Source: Ligustrum vulgare (taxonomy: Eukaryota > Streptophyta > Magnoliopsida > Lamiales > Oleaceae). Taken from it: a stretch of DNA of 64,000 bases. This document shows, piece by piece, positions 43,578 to 56,488 of this stretch; positions within the stretch are counted from its first letter, which is position 1, and every line of letters starts with the position of its first letter. Under the pieces are notes generated by a model that saw only the letters and a program-made list of their open reading frames with translations, was not told the origin of the DNA and did no database searches. Location of the stretch: the NCBI GenBank assembly GCA_963555705.1, contig OY743183.1, positions 49,651,466-49,715,465 on the forward strand, read 5' to 3'. The position numbers and the translations under genes were made by a program.

Positions 43578-44308
43578 AGTCTGTTGTTCACGGCCGTAAC
43601 ATTCCCTCGGGTCAAAAGCAAGAATTCCAAGATTTTATTAATTACGGCCGTAAGACTACAGTTCACGACCGTAACTCCTTCTCTGGTGGAATTGAGCAAT
43701 TCAGCAAAAATTGGTACTTACGGCCGTGAGAACTCTTGTTACGGCCGTAACTCACTAACAGAAAGTCACTTACGGCCGTAAGTGACATTTTTACGGCCGT
43801 AACACCTAATTTTCCAGAATTCGCGTTTTGTTAATTTAATTCCGTTTTTATTAATTACTTTTATGTTTTGGGCCCAAATTAGTGGAAAACCCTAGTTAGG
43901 TCAGTTTCTACATTATATTGCTTTGTTTTTCATTATGAGACAACAACTTTGACATTATTGAATGAATGTGAGAATTTTCTCTCTCGAAAAGGAGGGTTCC
44001 TTTTTCTTGTTCTTGAAGAACAATTCCTAGAACTTATCAAATATTTTCTTGAATGTTTTTGGCGTTCCAATCAGAAACTTATCAAGGAGTTTGGCATCCC
44101 TTGTGGCGTTTCGAGATCCTCGGTTCTTCAATCCGCATCGTCAATTTATTGCGTCGTGATTGTTGGGTCCAGGTCCTATCGTCAATTTTATTTATTCCAG
44201 TATTTTTATTTATTGTGATCTTGTGTTCTTAGCTGAATCTGGATCTTTCCTATCTTTATTTTGTTTAATTTCGCGTGTTCGTTTTGACCCCCTCCCGGGA
44301 TCACATCA
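43412..44308 (+). repeat. 3' LTR of the gag-protease element
   Basis: 897 bp, TGATGTGATCC...GATCACATCA. Same palindrome array as the 5' LTR, with corresponding repeats restored at two positions where the 5' copy is diverged. Confidence 0.96.
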
Positions 44309-44313
44309 GAAAC

Positions 44314-45990
44314 AGTATCGAATATCTAGTCCTTCTCCTAATGAAATGAATTTGAAGTTCTTTGCCTCAGGTTAGCTGATGGAATACGGTTAGTGCAGTG
44401 GACGGGGTGATATCAAGAACTAGCAAAGCAAAATGGAAAAACACAAATGGAGCCGCTAGGTGTGGGAGACATTTCTAGGAGTGCGCTCACACCCCTCACT
44501 CTACAAGTTCGGTTGTTTCTGTCATATGGGGGATCTTCCATCTTAAGGCACAGAGAGTAAAGCGGTGAGGTAGTAGTTTAAGTTTAAGCTTGACGATTAT
44601 TTTTGGAAAGGCAATTTTATGTTTTAGACTAGAAGAGAATTCATTATCCAAGACACACATAAAAGACCTGAATATTACGTTTGACCAGTTGGTCAAAATA
44701 GAAAAAATGAGATTCTAACATGAAACTAGCCTCTCTTTCCTTGTTTCGACTGGTCGCCTTAGTTCAATTGAGTGAGTTTTTAGAGGCGAAACCAAACTGT
44801 TAGTTCGAACTCTTAATGAGAATTGAGGTCCTTGCATGGGTGTCTCATCTCTAAGAATTGCTTGCTCTGTATGGAGTGTCTCGTGGTTCCTCAAGTGCCA
44901 GCTGCAGAGAGGAATGCCATCAACTAGGGCGCTATTAACCATTGACCACTCGCACACTTACTGCTCAAGCTCCACATTTCAAGCTCGTTATCTTAATTGT
45001 CTCCTTACTTGGTTTCCATTTTCTACTCGAGCCTTAGCAGAGTAGTTTATTATAGCTCCCTTCAGAAAAGTGAACAAATGGGTAGCACGAAAAGTCTCAC
45101 GATTGGAACGATCGATCACATAGGGAGGACGCAGCAAGTTTTTTCACTTCCTATTGAGAAGGCTTGGGTAGGGGTTTATTATAGTATCTATTTTTCCCTC
45201 TTGGGATTCATATATTTAGGCCCGAATAAGAAGACATGGATCTAGGGAACCTGGCTCAGGAACAACTTCTTACTAGTAGGAGCTAATCAAAGTGAGAGAG
45301 TCATGGGTGGATTCAGTCAGCGAAAAGTCCCTCCAAGGCTTGGTTGGCCAAGCTGGCAAAATGTTGGACCCGATAAATGTATCAGAGTGTTTGATGGTTT
45401 GCTGCCTTAGCCATCATAAGACTTCGAAGATCAAAATATTTAGCGAGGCACATGCGAACCTCGTGACCCCATACCTATATCCATACCCAGTACTTCTTAT
45501 ATATCATATTTCCTTTCCAGCTTCTAATCAAGAGATTCGAGGAGGAAAGTATAAAAAGCTTCCAACCTACCACACTTACTCACTAAGTTTAGTCTCAAGT
45601 CGCCGAAAATCATACTGTTGAATAAAGAAAAGGTGTACGTATCCCAAGTGAGCCAAGAGGTTAAGATGTTTGGCTATGCTCTATAACCGGATTCTTAGGT
45701 GAGGGTCAGGTTACTCGCTTCATACATAAATGGACTCAAAGAAGAGTCTTCATCGCATATACCCTGTTAGGCATGCTTTAGGAAAAAAAATAGGAACTCG
45801 TTAGGCCTTCAGAACAAAGGCGATTCTGTTCATGCTTCAGACGATCTGGCTAATTCTATTTCGATATTATTATCTTCTATTAAAATGCATATAGGAGAAC
45901 CTATAAGCCTGTTTAGTGCCTTTCCAAAGGTAACTGTGTACGAGAAGCCAACATTGACTGACTTTCGTGGTTAAGAATTTCATTGAAGAA
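44314..45990. other. Unique sequence, possibly organelle-derived (continued)
   Basis: About 1.7 kb free of transposon features and of convincing ORFs, with a base composition nearer 45 percent GC. It continues the sequence broken at 39996. The texture resembles mitochondrial intergenic DNA (for example the stretch around 45090-45160), but no gene is identifiable. Confidence 0.35.
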
Positions 45991-47686
45991 AAAAAGAACC
46001 AGTCAGAAGGGGAGCTACTCTAGTTACTCTCAAAGCATCACATACTGTTATAATACTACTATTTACAGGATGAATTCAAAACAAACATGAGTTAGACTAA
46101 GAAAGACATGAATGATACCAATGACACTACTCCTTCAAAGTCTATCTCGTCATTACAATGAGTAATTTTCATTGGCTAAAAATAATTTCAACTTTGCATA
46201 TATTCGTGGGTTCGTCAATTTGCTTTTTCCTTCATAGAGGAAATAAGTAAGGACTCAAACAAAAAAAGTACATGCAATCGCTTGGGACAAAGTTTGCAAG
46301 AGTAAGTGCAATGAGTGGCTTGACATCATAAAGACTGAACAAAATAAGCAGATCTTCCAGCTGGAGAGTTATCAAAGTTTGATATAATAAATGGTTTAAA
46401 ATGAATTTTGAAAAATGAATCTCTAGCATATGTTGGATGTGCAGAGCTTAATATAAGATATACTTTTCCTCTTCATAATTCGATCTAAATATAGGGGTAC
46501 TTTGAAAAATCGGTAAAATTAATTTTTCTATCATGCAAAGAGTATTATGGTGAGTCTTGTCACTTGTGTCATAACTCATAATAGAAAGAAAGGAGAGTGA
46601 TACGTGAACCTAAATATACGTAATTTTCTGTTTAATATAGTGTAATTCTGCAGTGCTATCATGTGAATTTATGGAGCTCTCACAAAATTTTGGTCACATG
46701 TTACTTGAAGTCTAGCAGCCAAGTTTAATTGCTGACTTTTGAAACTAGTCAAACATTATCTTATTAATTAGTCTAAAGTTCTTTTGCACTTTCCATTATT
46801 TTATTTTTTGTTTCACTTTATTTTTTATTTTATGGATCAATAAATTTTAAATAGAAAATTCTTCTGCTGAAATCCTTCTTATGTGTGTAAGATCCGGTCC
46901 AGAAAAGTTTCTGGTCTCATAATAGTTTTGGCACTGTGTCATAAATTACGAATTTTGGAAAGAAAGAACTAACCCATTTAAATTTGAAAAACTATCGAAA
47001 TATGAAATTTGTAACAAACTGGTTTGATTAAGATTGAATTATATTAGAAATTTTACTCTCTGATATTTAGGACACCATTAGGATTTTTTACAACCGTTCA
47101 AATACGTTAAATAAAAGTTAAAAATTGATTAGCTAGCATCTACATACCTATTATGATTTTGAAAAGGCCACAAGTCTACAAAAAAATACATACGATGCCG
47201 AAGGGCACGAAGACATCGCCAAAGTTTAAAGTTCTCTATTTAACCATATAAAGAGATTTGAATCTTCAAATCCCTATACATGACAATTTCCCCAAACTCG
47301 TCTAGCGGACTACTTAGCCCTAATGAAAGATCAGATGGATCGAACAAGAAAGATGAAGAAGTAGATCGAGCAAATGCCTCCTCTTTCCATATGATCTTTC
47401 CTATGAACAAACTTCATGTAGAGATCCCAATAATTACACGAACGGATAAAAAGATGTATATTTTCTGAAAAAGTCATTTTCCCCTCGAAACAGCTTCGTG
47501 GCTCGCTTTAAGTGTTACACTAATTGGAGTTAAATTGTTAATAATGAATAATTCTCCCTGTAGGATCGTTTGCTTAAAAGAAAAGAAATATGGTATATGG
47601 GACTATGGTCCATTTCATCTCATTTAATTCTAGGGGCAATACAATAAAATACAATAAAAATTAAATATTAATAGATGAGATATGAT
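45991..47686. other. AT-rich intergenic region, nothing supported
   Basis: No coding, RNA or transposon signal that I can defend. A 62-codon open stretch at 47280-47468 lacks recognisable features. Ends at the ATGAT flank of the copia element. Confidence 0.5.
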
Positions 47687-48186
47687 TGTTAAATTGTGGA
47701 GCCAAATTATTTACTATCTGGATAAGGTGACAACTTGATAATTGGATAAATACAAAAATCCTAGTTAAGAAAAACTTAGGATATTCTGTTCTTGTAAAAT
47801 TCTATTAGAGAATTGGAGGCCTTGTCTAATGTGAATTTACTCCTGTTGAAGAGTTGAAATCCTTGTGCAATTTGAATTTATCTTTATTAGATAATTAGAG
47901 TACTTGTGTAATGTGGATTTTTCCATATTCAATTCAATCTTATAAATAAAGGTAATCCTTAGGATTTTATCATCCATCAAATAGCAAAAGAAAAAGAGAA
48001 GTTGGAGAAGATAGGTGTGTTTTCTCTTGTAAAACATTCTTTTAATTATAGTGAATTTCTGCAGCGGCAAAGAGGCCTTAGTCCCAAATTGAGGCAAACA
48101 TCTATAAATCTTGGGTTTCTTGATTATTTTTCTTTTATTGATATTGCTTTTGACAGAAATTGAATTAGGGTTCTTAATTCTCAACA
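47687..48186 (+). repeat. 5' LTR of copia element 1 (500 bp)
   Basis: TG...CA ends; followed by ACTGGTATTA, a decayed methionine-tRNA primer site (48187-48199). Confidence 0.85.
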
Positions 48187-49861
48187 ACTGGTATTAAACC
48201 TTTGGTTCTTGATTGAGAGCAACGACTGGTGAAGAATGAAAGTTGTTGGAATCTGCAAGTTTGATGGTAATGATTTTACATTCTAAATATGCAGATCGAG
48301 GATTATTTATATAGTAAGAAACTTCTTCAACCACTTCTAGAAGGAAAGCTGACTGGAATGAGTGATGAGAATTGGTAACTCCTTGACCATCACATATTGA
48401 GTGTTGTTTGATTGACACTATCGAAAAACGTTAGTAACAACGCAGTGAAAGAGAAAACTACGGTGGATCTGATGAAGGTGTTGTCTAATATGTATGAGAA
48501 GCAATTTGCATGTACCACAGTACATCATATGAAAAATCATTTATTTTGAAGATGGATGAAGGTACTCCAACAGCAAAATTTCTCAATAGATTGAATGCAA
48601 TTACCAATCAGTTTGTTTCTATCAAGATTAGACTTGATAATGAGATCCATGCCCTAATCTTGTTGGCATCACTACCGAATAATTTGGAGTCTATGGGAGA
48701 TGTATTCAGTAATTCTATAGTCGATACAAAACTGAAATTCAGTGACGTTCATGATACTATTCTTGTTGAGGAAGTCCGTAGAAGGGATTTTGGAGAAGTC
48801 TTAACGTCGAATTTTCCATAAATGCCGAGAACAAATGTAGGATTTTTGAGATAAATTCCAATTATAAAGCCAAAAGAAAGAAGTGGAGGAATGATAGAAG
48901 TCGGTCCAAGTCCAGGTCTAGAAAGAAAGTGGAATATTGGAATTGTGGCAAGATTGGCCACCTGATGAACAATTGTAAAGCACCAAAGAAGAAGAAAGAA
49001 AGGAATAACGATAGTGCTAATGCCTTGACTGATGTACAAGACGCTTTACTCTTTCAGTTAAGATTCCTATTGACACTTGGGTGATGGATTCAGAAGCTTC
49101 TTTTAATATCACTACACATCGCGAGATCATGGAAAACTAAATTGCTGGAAATTATAGAAAGGTATACCTTATTGATAGAGAACCTATGGATATTTCTACC
49201 ACTGGTGATGTCAATTTAAAGATGTGAAACGGGTCTTTATGGAGGATTCATAAGGTGAAGCATGTACCTAAACTAACACGAAATCTAATATCAGTTGGAA
49301 AACTTGATGATGAATGATATTATATTTTATACACTTATTTAAATGCCAAAATTAGAATATTCTATTGTCTTTTTAGAATAAATTATACTTGATTTTTATT
49401 TATTTGTTTACATTTTAGATTAATTCCTGAAATCAAGAGATTGAAGCAAATAAAGAAGATTAATGAGTAATTGGATGACTAACTGAAGTTAAAATGCACA
49501 TTCGGGAGTCATTGTTGTCAACTAGAAAACATGCGTGGTGCTAAAGTGAAGAAATCAAGATTTGAAGGATATATTTGAAGATGTTGAGAGTTTAAACGAG
49601 CTAATTGAGAAGATTTAGAACTTAGGGGACTAAAATGCTCTAATTGAAAGTGGAGGACTTGAGATGCATATAAAAGAGGAGGACTAACTGAAACGGATTT
49701 CAAAGATGGAATTTACAGGAGAATTTAGGATGGCGCAGCCTTACGAAGTATAAAGGCGCGACTGCACTCACATTTGTTCAATGGTAAGAAACGAAATCAG
49801 TACACTGCGCGGCCACGCAGGCTTCTGTTTGAGTCATTAATTTAGGCTTTTGCGTGATTCT

Positions 49862-50831
49862 TGTAGCGACCGAGATTTTTCATGACTTATTTAAATAAAT
49901 ATTTTATTTTAAAATCAAGTCACTATGATTTTGTCCATTTATTTATTTATTTTAAACACGTGAGTGTCTAGCCAATGAAGTGAAGTTAAATTTAATCTTA
50001 GTCCAATTCCAAATTTAATTTAATGATGTCCCAAGCCCCTTTTTTTATTTTTATTTTAAAGTCAAATTTTCAATAAGCTAAATTCAAATTTATTTTTAGA
50101 TCCAAAGTACGTTAATCCAATCCAACTTCTTAAGCCCAAGTGGTATTATCGATCATTCAAGCCAATCAATAAATTTCTTGGCCCAACCAATTCTGCTGCT
50201 CCTTCTTTCCCAAGTATTTCCTTACACAATCGATACTCACTTCCATAATTCTCACAATTTTCCCAAATCAAAGATTTACCCTAACCTACCAAAGATAAAT
50301 CATCAACCAATGTATATTTCCCCACTCCCATAGTCATTCACGAACCACACTGAACCAATGCATATTCTTTGGGAAAGCACTCGATACCCACACTGCATCC
50401 CAAATCAAAGCCAATTTCCGAACTCCACAATCTGCACAATTCAAACTTCACGACCACCACACATACTACACGGTCAGCATCTTCATTGCACTCCCAAAAG
50501 CCCTGACCTTCACTACCATAGCTCATTCACGAATCAAAAGTCATCTTTCAATTCAAACAATGAATTGAAGGAAACTAGAAATTTCAAAATAGTACCCCAT
50601 ACACCAACAAGCCTCGAACCACAACTACAATCTACGAATTTCCAACTTCAAACGCACAAATTCATATTTAAACATTCAAAACCCATCACAACCAAAATCA
50701 GACCACCAGCAGCCCGAGCATCGACCATACCACCGCAAGCCTCAACCACAATGAGCAGAACCCAATTTCATAGCTACCCACATCGGCAGCCACCAAGTCC
50801 GCTACCTTCAATCGTCGCCTCCCACTCTCAT

Positions 50832-50906
<75 letters not shown>

Positions 50907-52028
50907 CTCGTTTGGAAAAGAGAGAAGAGATTTTGTTATTTAAATTTTGATTTTGATAAATTGTCCCCTTAACCCCTAGTTTTAAAAGTTTGTTATTTCA
51001 GTCCCTACAAGTTTTAAAGTTTAATTAATTATCAGCCTTGCAATTTTGAAATAAGTTAGTTAAACCCTAGTGTTTTGAAATTCTTTGACCTAGTCCTTTT
51101 ATTTTCGAAAAAAATTTATTTCAGCCCCTAAGCTTTTAAATTCCGGTTTCCTTTAAATTTCAATTTAGTCCCGAAATTTATTTTATCACTTTAATTCTTC
51201 AAATCTTCAAAGTACTAAATTAGTTTATTTTCCTTTAGGCTAGACCGTAGATGAAACATTCAGAGATTTAAAGGATTGACGTAACATTTCCGCTTTAATT
51301 TTTCAAACTCGTAGTTTGAGGTAGACTCGCCCCCACTAATTAGTTTAGATTATAATTGCATATTTTATGTGAACTTTACGTGATTTAAATGCTTTGATGC
51401 ATGAGACGGAACAAGAATATCTCTTATGAGATAAAAACCAAAATGTGGTTATGCATAATTTAATTGCTTTAATGCACGAGAAATTGATGTGGTTATGTAT
51501 AACTTAAATGCTTAAATGCATGAGTCGAGACTACTCACACCCTATGATTTTTAAAGAGCCAATGATTATGATGATGTGATCACTGTATTAGTTGCATAAT
51601 TATGTGTTCAATTTTTCTGTAAATTAATTATTGGCGATGAGTCTACTGAGTATTTCTTTCGAAATGCTCATTCCATTTTAAACAGATTTTGCGTATTTTG
51701 GAGATGGTGGCGAATGAAAGAGTAGTGGTGGCAAACCATTAATAGAAATCAAGTCATGATTTGTGAACTTTGTTATTTCATCTAGTCGAGATTATGAAGC
51801 TATGTAACTTAAAGTCAAGTTTTATGAACATTGTCAATTTAATTATTTTGTTGTTACTTTCTTTGAAAATTAAGGTTTATATGTTTTTACGAATTTATCA
51901 AATTTAATTTATTTATTGTTGCAAATTTTCAAATAAATATAATGTTTAGAATTCAATTATTTTTCGTAATAAAATTAGATTTAAAGGAGAAGTGGCATCA
52001 CGGGTTTCATGGAATTCGGGGCGTTACA
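49862..52028 (+). mobile_element. Solo LTR nested in the solo LTR at 49315 (2167 bp)
   Basis: TGTAGCGACCGAG...GGGGCGTTACA, flanked by exact ATTCT (49857-49861 and 52029-52033). The ends are close inverted complements of each other (TGTAGCGACC / GGGGCGTTACA), as in gypsy LTRs of the TGTAACNCCCC type. A (CT)n run lies inside. Confidence 0.9.
50833..50900. repeat. CT microsatellite (about 34 units)
   Basis: An almost uninterrupted CT run of about 68 bases within the 2.2-kb solo LTR. Confidence 0.97.
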
Positions 52029-53950
52029 ATTCTTAATAGGTTTTCCTCATTGATTAGATAGGTTTCTCCACGACCTATATATTCAAGTCGTGAGGCACGA
52101 ATTTCGGACCTTTACCTCGCCTTAGAACAACCAAAGACTTGGATTTCAATGTCAAATTCTTGGAATATTGAAGCAAAGCAAAGGACGAGATTTGAATATT
52201 ATGTAAAGAATTGAATCTTGGTGCAAGTTTTTCTTTCTTTTATGTTATTTTTAATGAACACCTATTTTTATTATTTTTGTTATTTAGTTTTGATGTGTAA
52301 CTAAATTTTCATGTTGGGATGAACGACGTAGCCTAGTTAATTATTTTAATTCCAAACTCTGTTGTTTTAATTATTTGTTGCATGTATTGATTTTATTTTG
52401 AGTTTAATAAATGAGTTAATTGGCTATTAATTCATGATTTCGTGGTTTATTTTAATAATTAGAGAGGTGAGCTAACAAACTAGACTTACGAATAAAATAC
52501 GGTAATTGAACAAGATATAGAAATATACTTTTGCTATTACTGCGGTCGTGTAAGTTCTTGTGTTTTATACATCTAGATAATGAATAATTCAGACTCTTTG
52601 TAGAGATACACGGTTGACATATTTTAGGTAGAATTGATTTAAACTTGAGAGATGAATCTTAATATACATGAGTGAATTCGATTGAATGCATTATTAGGAA
52701 AATAAAACTGGAGTTGGATTTAATTTAATTGACTAGGTGAAATTGAGAATCTCAACACTTTTGCAATCGTTTTTAAAAATAAAACAATTTCAAAATTTAT
52801 TTCTTTAGCATAATCTTTAGTTTAAATACTCAAAACATCTTTCATTGTTTAAATAAAGTTGAGAACTAATAATCTCGATAATTAATAGCAGTCTTCATAG
52901 GATGATAACTCAGACTCTTTTGTTCATTATATTACTTGAGAGCGATATTGTATACTTGTAATAAAAAATATCACATCAATAAATGTCATAATGTGACTTT
53001 CAGTGCTGGTTCTTGGAAAGTTACGAAGGGATCTATGGTTGTTGCTTAAGGAAATAAATCTAGAACTCTTTATATTACTTCAAATTGTAAAGACATTGAT
53101 GTTCTGGTATTCTGATTTGTGGCATTGTAGATTAGGGACGCATGAGTGCAAGTGGAATGAAAGTGCTTTAGGCCAAAGGTAAGCTCCAAGTTTGAAATTT
53201 GTTGAACAAGAGTTATGTGAAGGCTGTATTTTCGACAAGCAGAAAACGGTTAGTTTCTATAAAATCGAAAGAGAGCCAAAAACTACAGAAATGTAGTTGA
53301 TTCATATGGATGTGTAGGAACCTTCAGATGTTACTTCCCTTTGAGGTTCAAGTTATTACGTGACATTTATTGATGACTCAAGTAGGAAGATATGAGTCTA
53401 TTTCTAGAAGAAGAAATATGACGTCTTTAATACATTCAAAAGATGGAAAGCGATGGTTGAAAACTAGACATATTTGAAGGTGAAGTTCTTGCAATCAGCT
53501 AATAGGGAGAGTATGTAGCTAATGTTTTTAAGAAATATCGTGATGATAATGGAATCAAGATGTAGAAAAATATTCCATGAACACCTCAACAAGATGGTGT
53601 AGCTGAGAGGATGAATAAGACTCTGAATAAGTGTGATATAAGTATGAGATTACATGCAGGGTTACCAAAGATGTTTTGGGTTGAGGCAGATAGCAGTGCA
53701 ATTTATTTAATCAATAGAGGCTCTTCAACTCCATTGAATTGCAGAATACTAGAGGAGGTTAGGAGAAATAAAGAGGTAAAACTTTCACACTTGAAGGTGG
53801 TTGTATTACATAATTCACATTGATTCTACTGTAATGAACAAGTTTGATTCTAAATCAAAGAAGTAATTCTTTATTGCGTATGGTGATAACGAATTTGGCT
53901 ATCGTTTTTAGGGTGTCGTTGATCGAAAGGTTATTAGGAGAAAATATGTT

Positions 53951-54123
53951 ATATCTAATGAAAGTGTGATGTATAAAGACATGTTGGAAACAGACCTTAA
54001 AGGCTCAAGTCTCGAAATTAAGAAACCTGAGGAGCAAAGATGTGATATTTAATGAAAGTGTGATGTATAAAGACATGTTGGAAACAGACCTTAAAGGCTC
54101 AAGTCTTGAAATTAAGAAACCTG
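53951..54123 (+). repeat. 95-bp tandem duplication in copia 1
   Basis: The segment with TAATGAAAGTGTGATGTATA and TTAAAGGCTCAAGTC occurs twice, starting at about 53956 and 54051, with one or two base differences. Confidence 0.88.
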
Positions 54124-54845
54124 ATGTGGTTACTTTGAAACAATAGTGATTGAATTTGTTGACCACAAAATCTGGTGGGACCTTAGATCAACACGTCTCA
54201 GCTCCTCCCTCATGAACATGTGGACCTCCTCTTCATTAGGACAAACAATTAGAATGCAATGGGTGTTGAGGTGACTCCAATTTGCACTCCGATGCCTAAG
54301 TTAGTAGTCATTTCGAGTAAATATAATTTGGGTACGAGGGATATAAGTGTGTAAAAGAGAGAAAAATGAATGAGATTTAATATATCAGGTTTTAATATTG
54401 AGTTTCTAACCCCTTTCTTGAAGATACAAGCAATCCATTTATAGTGAGAGTAGTTTATTTAAGATTGTGACGCGTGTTGCCTTTACACGTGGCTTCGCCT
54501 TAGCCGCTTCTTGGCTTAACCATTTAGTTGGTCATAATCATGAAACCCTTTCTACAGGATTGCGGTTGCTGTCACATCCATCATAAAGGCTTTGTCCCAT
54601 TAGCTCTCTACTTGCGAAAAAGCTTAATATCCCTGACACGCTGTCTAATCCTATTGTCGATCCGGACTATGTACTTCGAACATTAGGAGTTTGGATTTGT
54701 ATAGTTCGATTGACCAGACTTCAATCAATGCATCCTCCTGCATGGATTTTAAGTACGACTGGCAACCCATTGGGCCCCGTGTGGGCCCCCATAGGTGACG
54801 TGTCCGCTCCTAACTTAGGCGGGGTCGTAATAGAATTAAAGAATA
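54124..54845. other. Unclassified insertion in copia 1
   Basis: About 720 bp of sequence unlike copia coding, between recognisable integrase-end and later coding text (ENIKLEAPL near 54860). It contains GGGCCCCGTGTGGGCCCCC near 54773 and CACGTGGC near 54497. I see neither inverted termini nor a clear duplication, so its type stays open. Confidence 0.5.
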
Positions 54846-55691
54846 TTGATGGTGAAAATTAAGAAAACATAAAACTAGAAGCACCCTTGTGAAGATCCAT
54901 CCAAAGTGTTAGACCCCCAGAGAGATATTCTCCAGCATTGCAATATATCCCATTAACTTATAGAGGTGAACCAGAAAGTGGTGGTGAAGCAGTGCAAGTT
55001 GATGGATTAATCAAGTGAGAGTTAATCACGTGAGATGAGATGGACTCATTATTGTCCAATAAGATATAGGAATTGACAGATTTTCCAAAAGAAAAGAAGG
55101 TTTTACAGAATAAATAAGTTTATCGATTAAAAGAAGACCATGATGGAAGCAAGCGATACAAAGCAAGACAGATTGTAAAGAGATTTCAACAGAAAGAAGG
55201 CATGGGCTACATTAAAATTTTGTCTCCCATGGTGAAATTAACCACTATTAGAGCAGTACTTGGATTAGTGGAAATGAAGACTTTCACTTAGAGCAGCTGG
55301 ATGTAAAGATAGTCTTTCTTATTGGTTATTTGGAGGAAGAAATTTATATGATGCAATCACAAGTTTTTGAAGTACAATAAAAAAAATGGTGTGCAAACTT
55401 CAAAAGAGTCTGTATGCTCTTAAGCAAGCTCCAATGCTGTGGTATAAGAAGTTTGATAGTTTTATAGGCAGCGTTCTAAAAGGCTTCAAAAGGCGGCGCC
55501 TAGGCGTGATGCATTTTTGAAACGCCTCGCATTAGGGGTATGCATATAAAAATGTGGTCAACTTTTTTTTATTGACCGCCTAGGCGGGATTATGCATTAC
55601 AATTCACGCCTATGCTCGAATAGGCTCACATATTCTCGTTTAGTCCCGTATTATCTCGTTTATTCCTACATATTTACGCCTAGATGATGCA

Positions 55692-55952
55692 AGGATGAAA
55701 AAAATTAGTTTATGTCCAATTTAATGTAAGATTAATGAACAAAGACAAGTGAGGAAGGATAAATTAAAAACTTTACTAGCAAGTGATGCTAGTAATGCAC
55801 AATCTTGGATTGTTGAAAGTTGTGATGATAATGATGAGGAAGAGGTGGAGAATGATATCTTACAGCCTACAAGAGATTTTATAAATGATCAAGATGAAAT
55901 AAGGGAACCCGAAGAAAATGTTTTGTATCGGATGACACATAAGATAAGTTAG
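55692..55952 (+). pseudogene. hAT transposase C-terminal remnant
   Basis: About 85 codons over two frames. KLVYVQFNVRL is the segment directly after the hAT dimerisation domain in plant proteins; the acidic tail (ESCDDNDEEEVEND) follows. The dimerisation and catalytic domains are missing, so it cannot function. Confidence 0.75.
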
Positions 55953-56440
55953 AAGAAGAAGAAGAAGAGGAGATTGAGTTAGAATCCAATAAAGAGTTGG
56001 ACAAAAGTTAGGCTATGTTGGACCTACAGGGACGTTATGTTGTCAGACGCAGACATATAAGATGAGACACATCAACACAAGGGACCACACCCTTATGTCC
56101 GTGTCTAGTATGTTATGTTGCCAAACGTCTGACAACATAACATTTTTGGTTGGACCTAATGTAAAAGAGTTCTAACTTCTATCATGCTAATACTTTTTTT
56201 TTACTATTTTTTTAGTTGTTATTAAGATATTTTCTCATAAATTTCCATTGCTCCGTGATAACTTCATTATTCTTTCTTTCTTTGTCCTTGACTCGTGTGT
56301 GTATGCATGTGTATTATTATATATTCATATTTATATTTATATATTTTCTTTAATTGAAACCACCACAAACAACAATATTTATTAAAATTTGTAATGAATG
56401 AGATATAGTAAATGTGTTTGTCTATTTTTATGTAAAAATT

Positions 56441-56442
<2 letters not shown>

Positions 56443-56482
<40 letters not shown>
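56443..56482. repeat. AT microsatellite
   Basis: About 20 AT units within the hAT remnant. Confidence 0.95.

Positions 56483-56488
<6 letters not shown>

Larger units (their letters stand above)
39997..44308 (+). mobile_element. Young non-autonomous gypsy element with gag-protease only (4.3 kb)
   Basis: Two LTRs of exactly 897 bp (39997-40893 and 43412-44308) start TGATGTGATC and end GATCACATCA. Flanked by GAAAC (39992-39996 and 44309-44313). A methionine-tRNA primer site (40896-40907) follows the 5' LTR and a GAAAGGGGGGA tract precedes the 3' LTR. The only gene is a 758-codon gag-protease. I counted about 19 mismatches between the LTRs, roughly 2 percent, so the insertion is recent. This layout is that of TR-GAG elements. 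Confidence 0.95.
49315..52978 (+). mobile_element. Solo LTR in copia 1 (1.5 kb plus nested insertion)
   Basis: Starts TGATATTATATTTTATACAC and ends AAAATATCACATCA, flanked by ATGAA and ATAAA (4 of 5). It has a sister copy at 60387-61923 that shares the start, the middle (TTGTGAGGCACGAA-like region) and the motif TAGCAGTCTTCATAGGATGATAA before the end. Net length is about 1490 bp after removing the element at 49862-52028. Confidence 0.8.

Noticed and set aside
50358..50972. A 204-codon open frame over the CT microsatellite
   Set aside because: It is driven by the CT run (Ser-Leu repeat) and compositional bias within a solo LTR; no protein similarity.
54124..54845. A Helitron
   Set aside because: No TC start, no CTRR end with preceding hairpin, and no Rep/helicase sequence.
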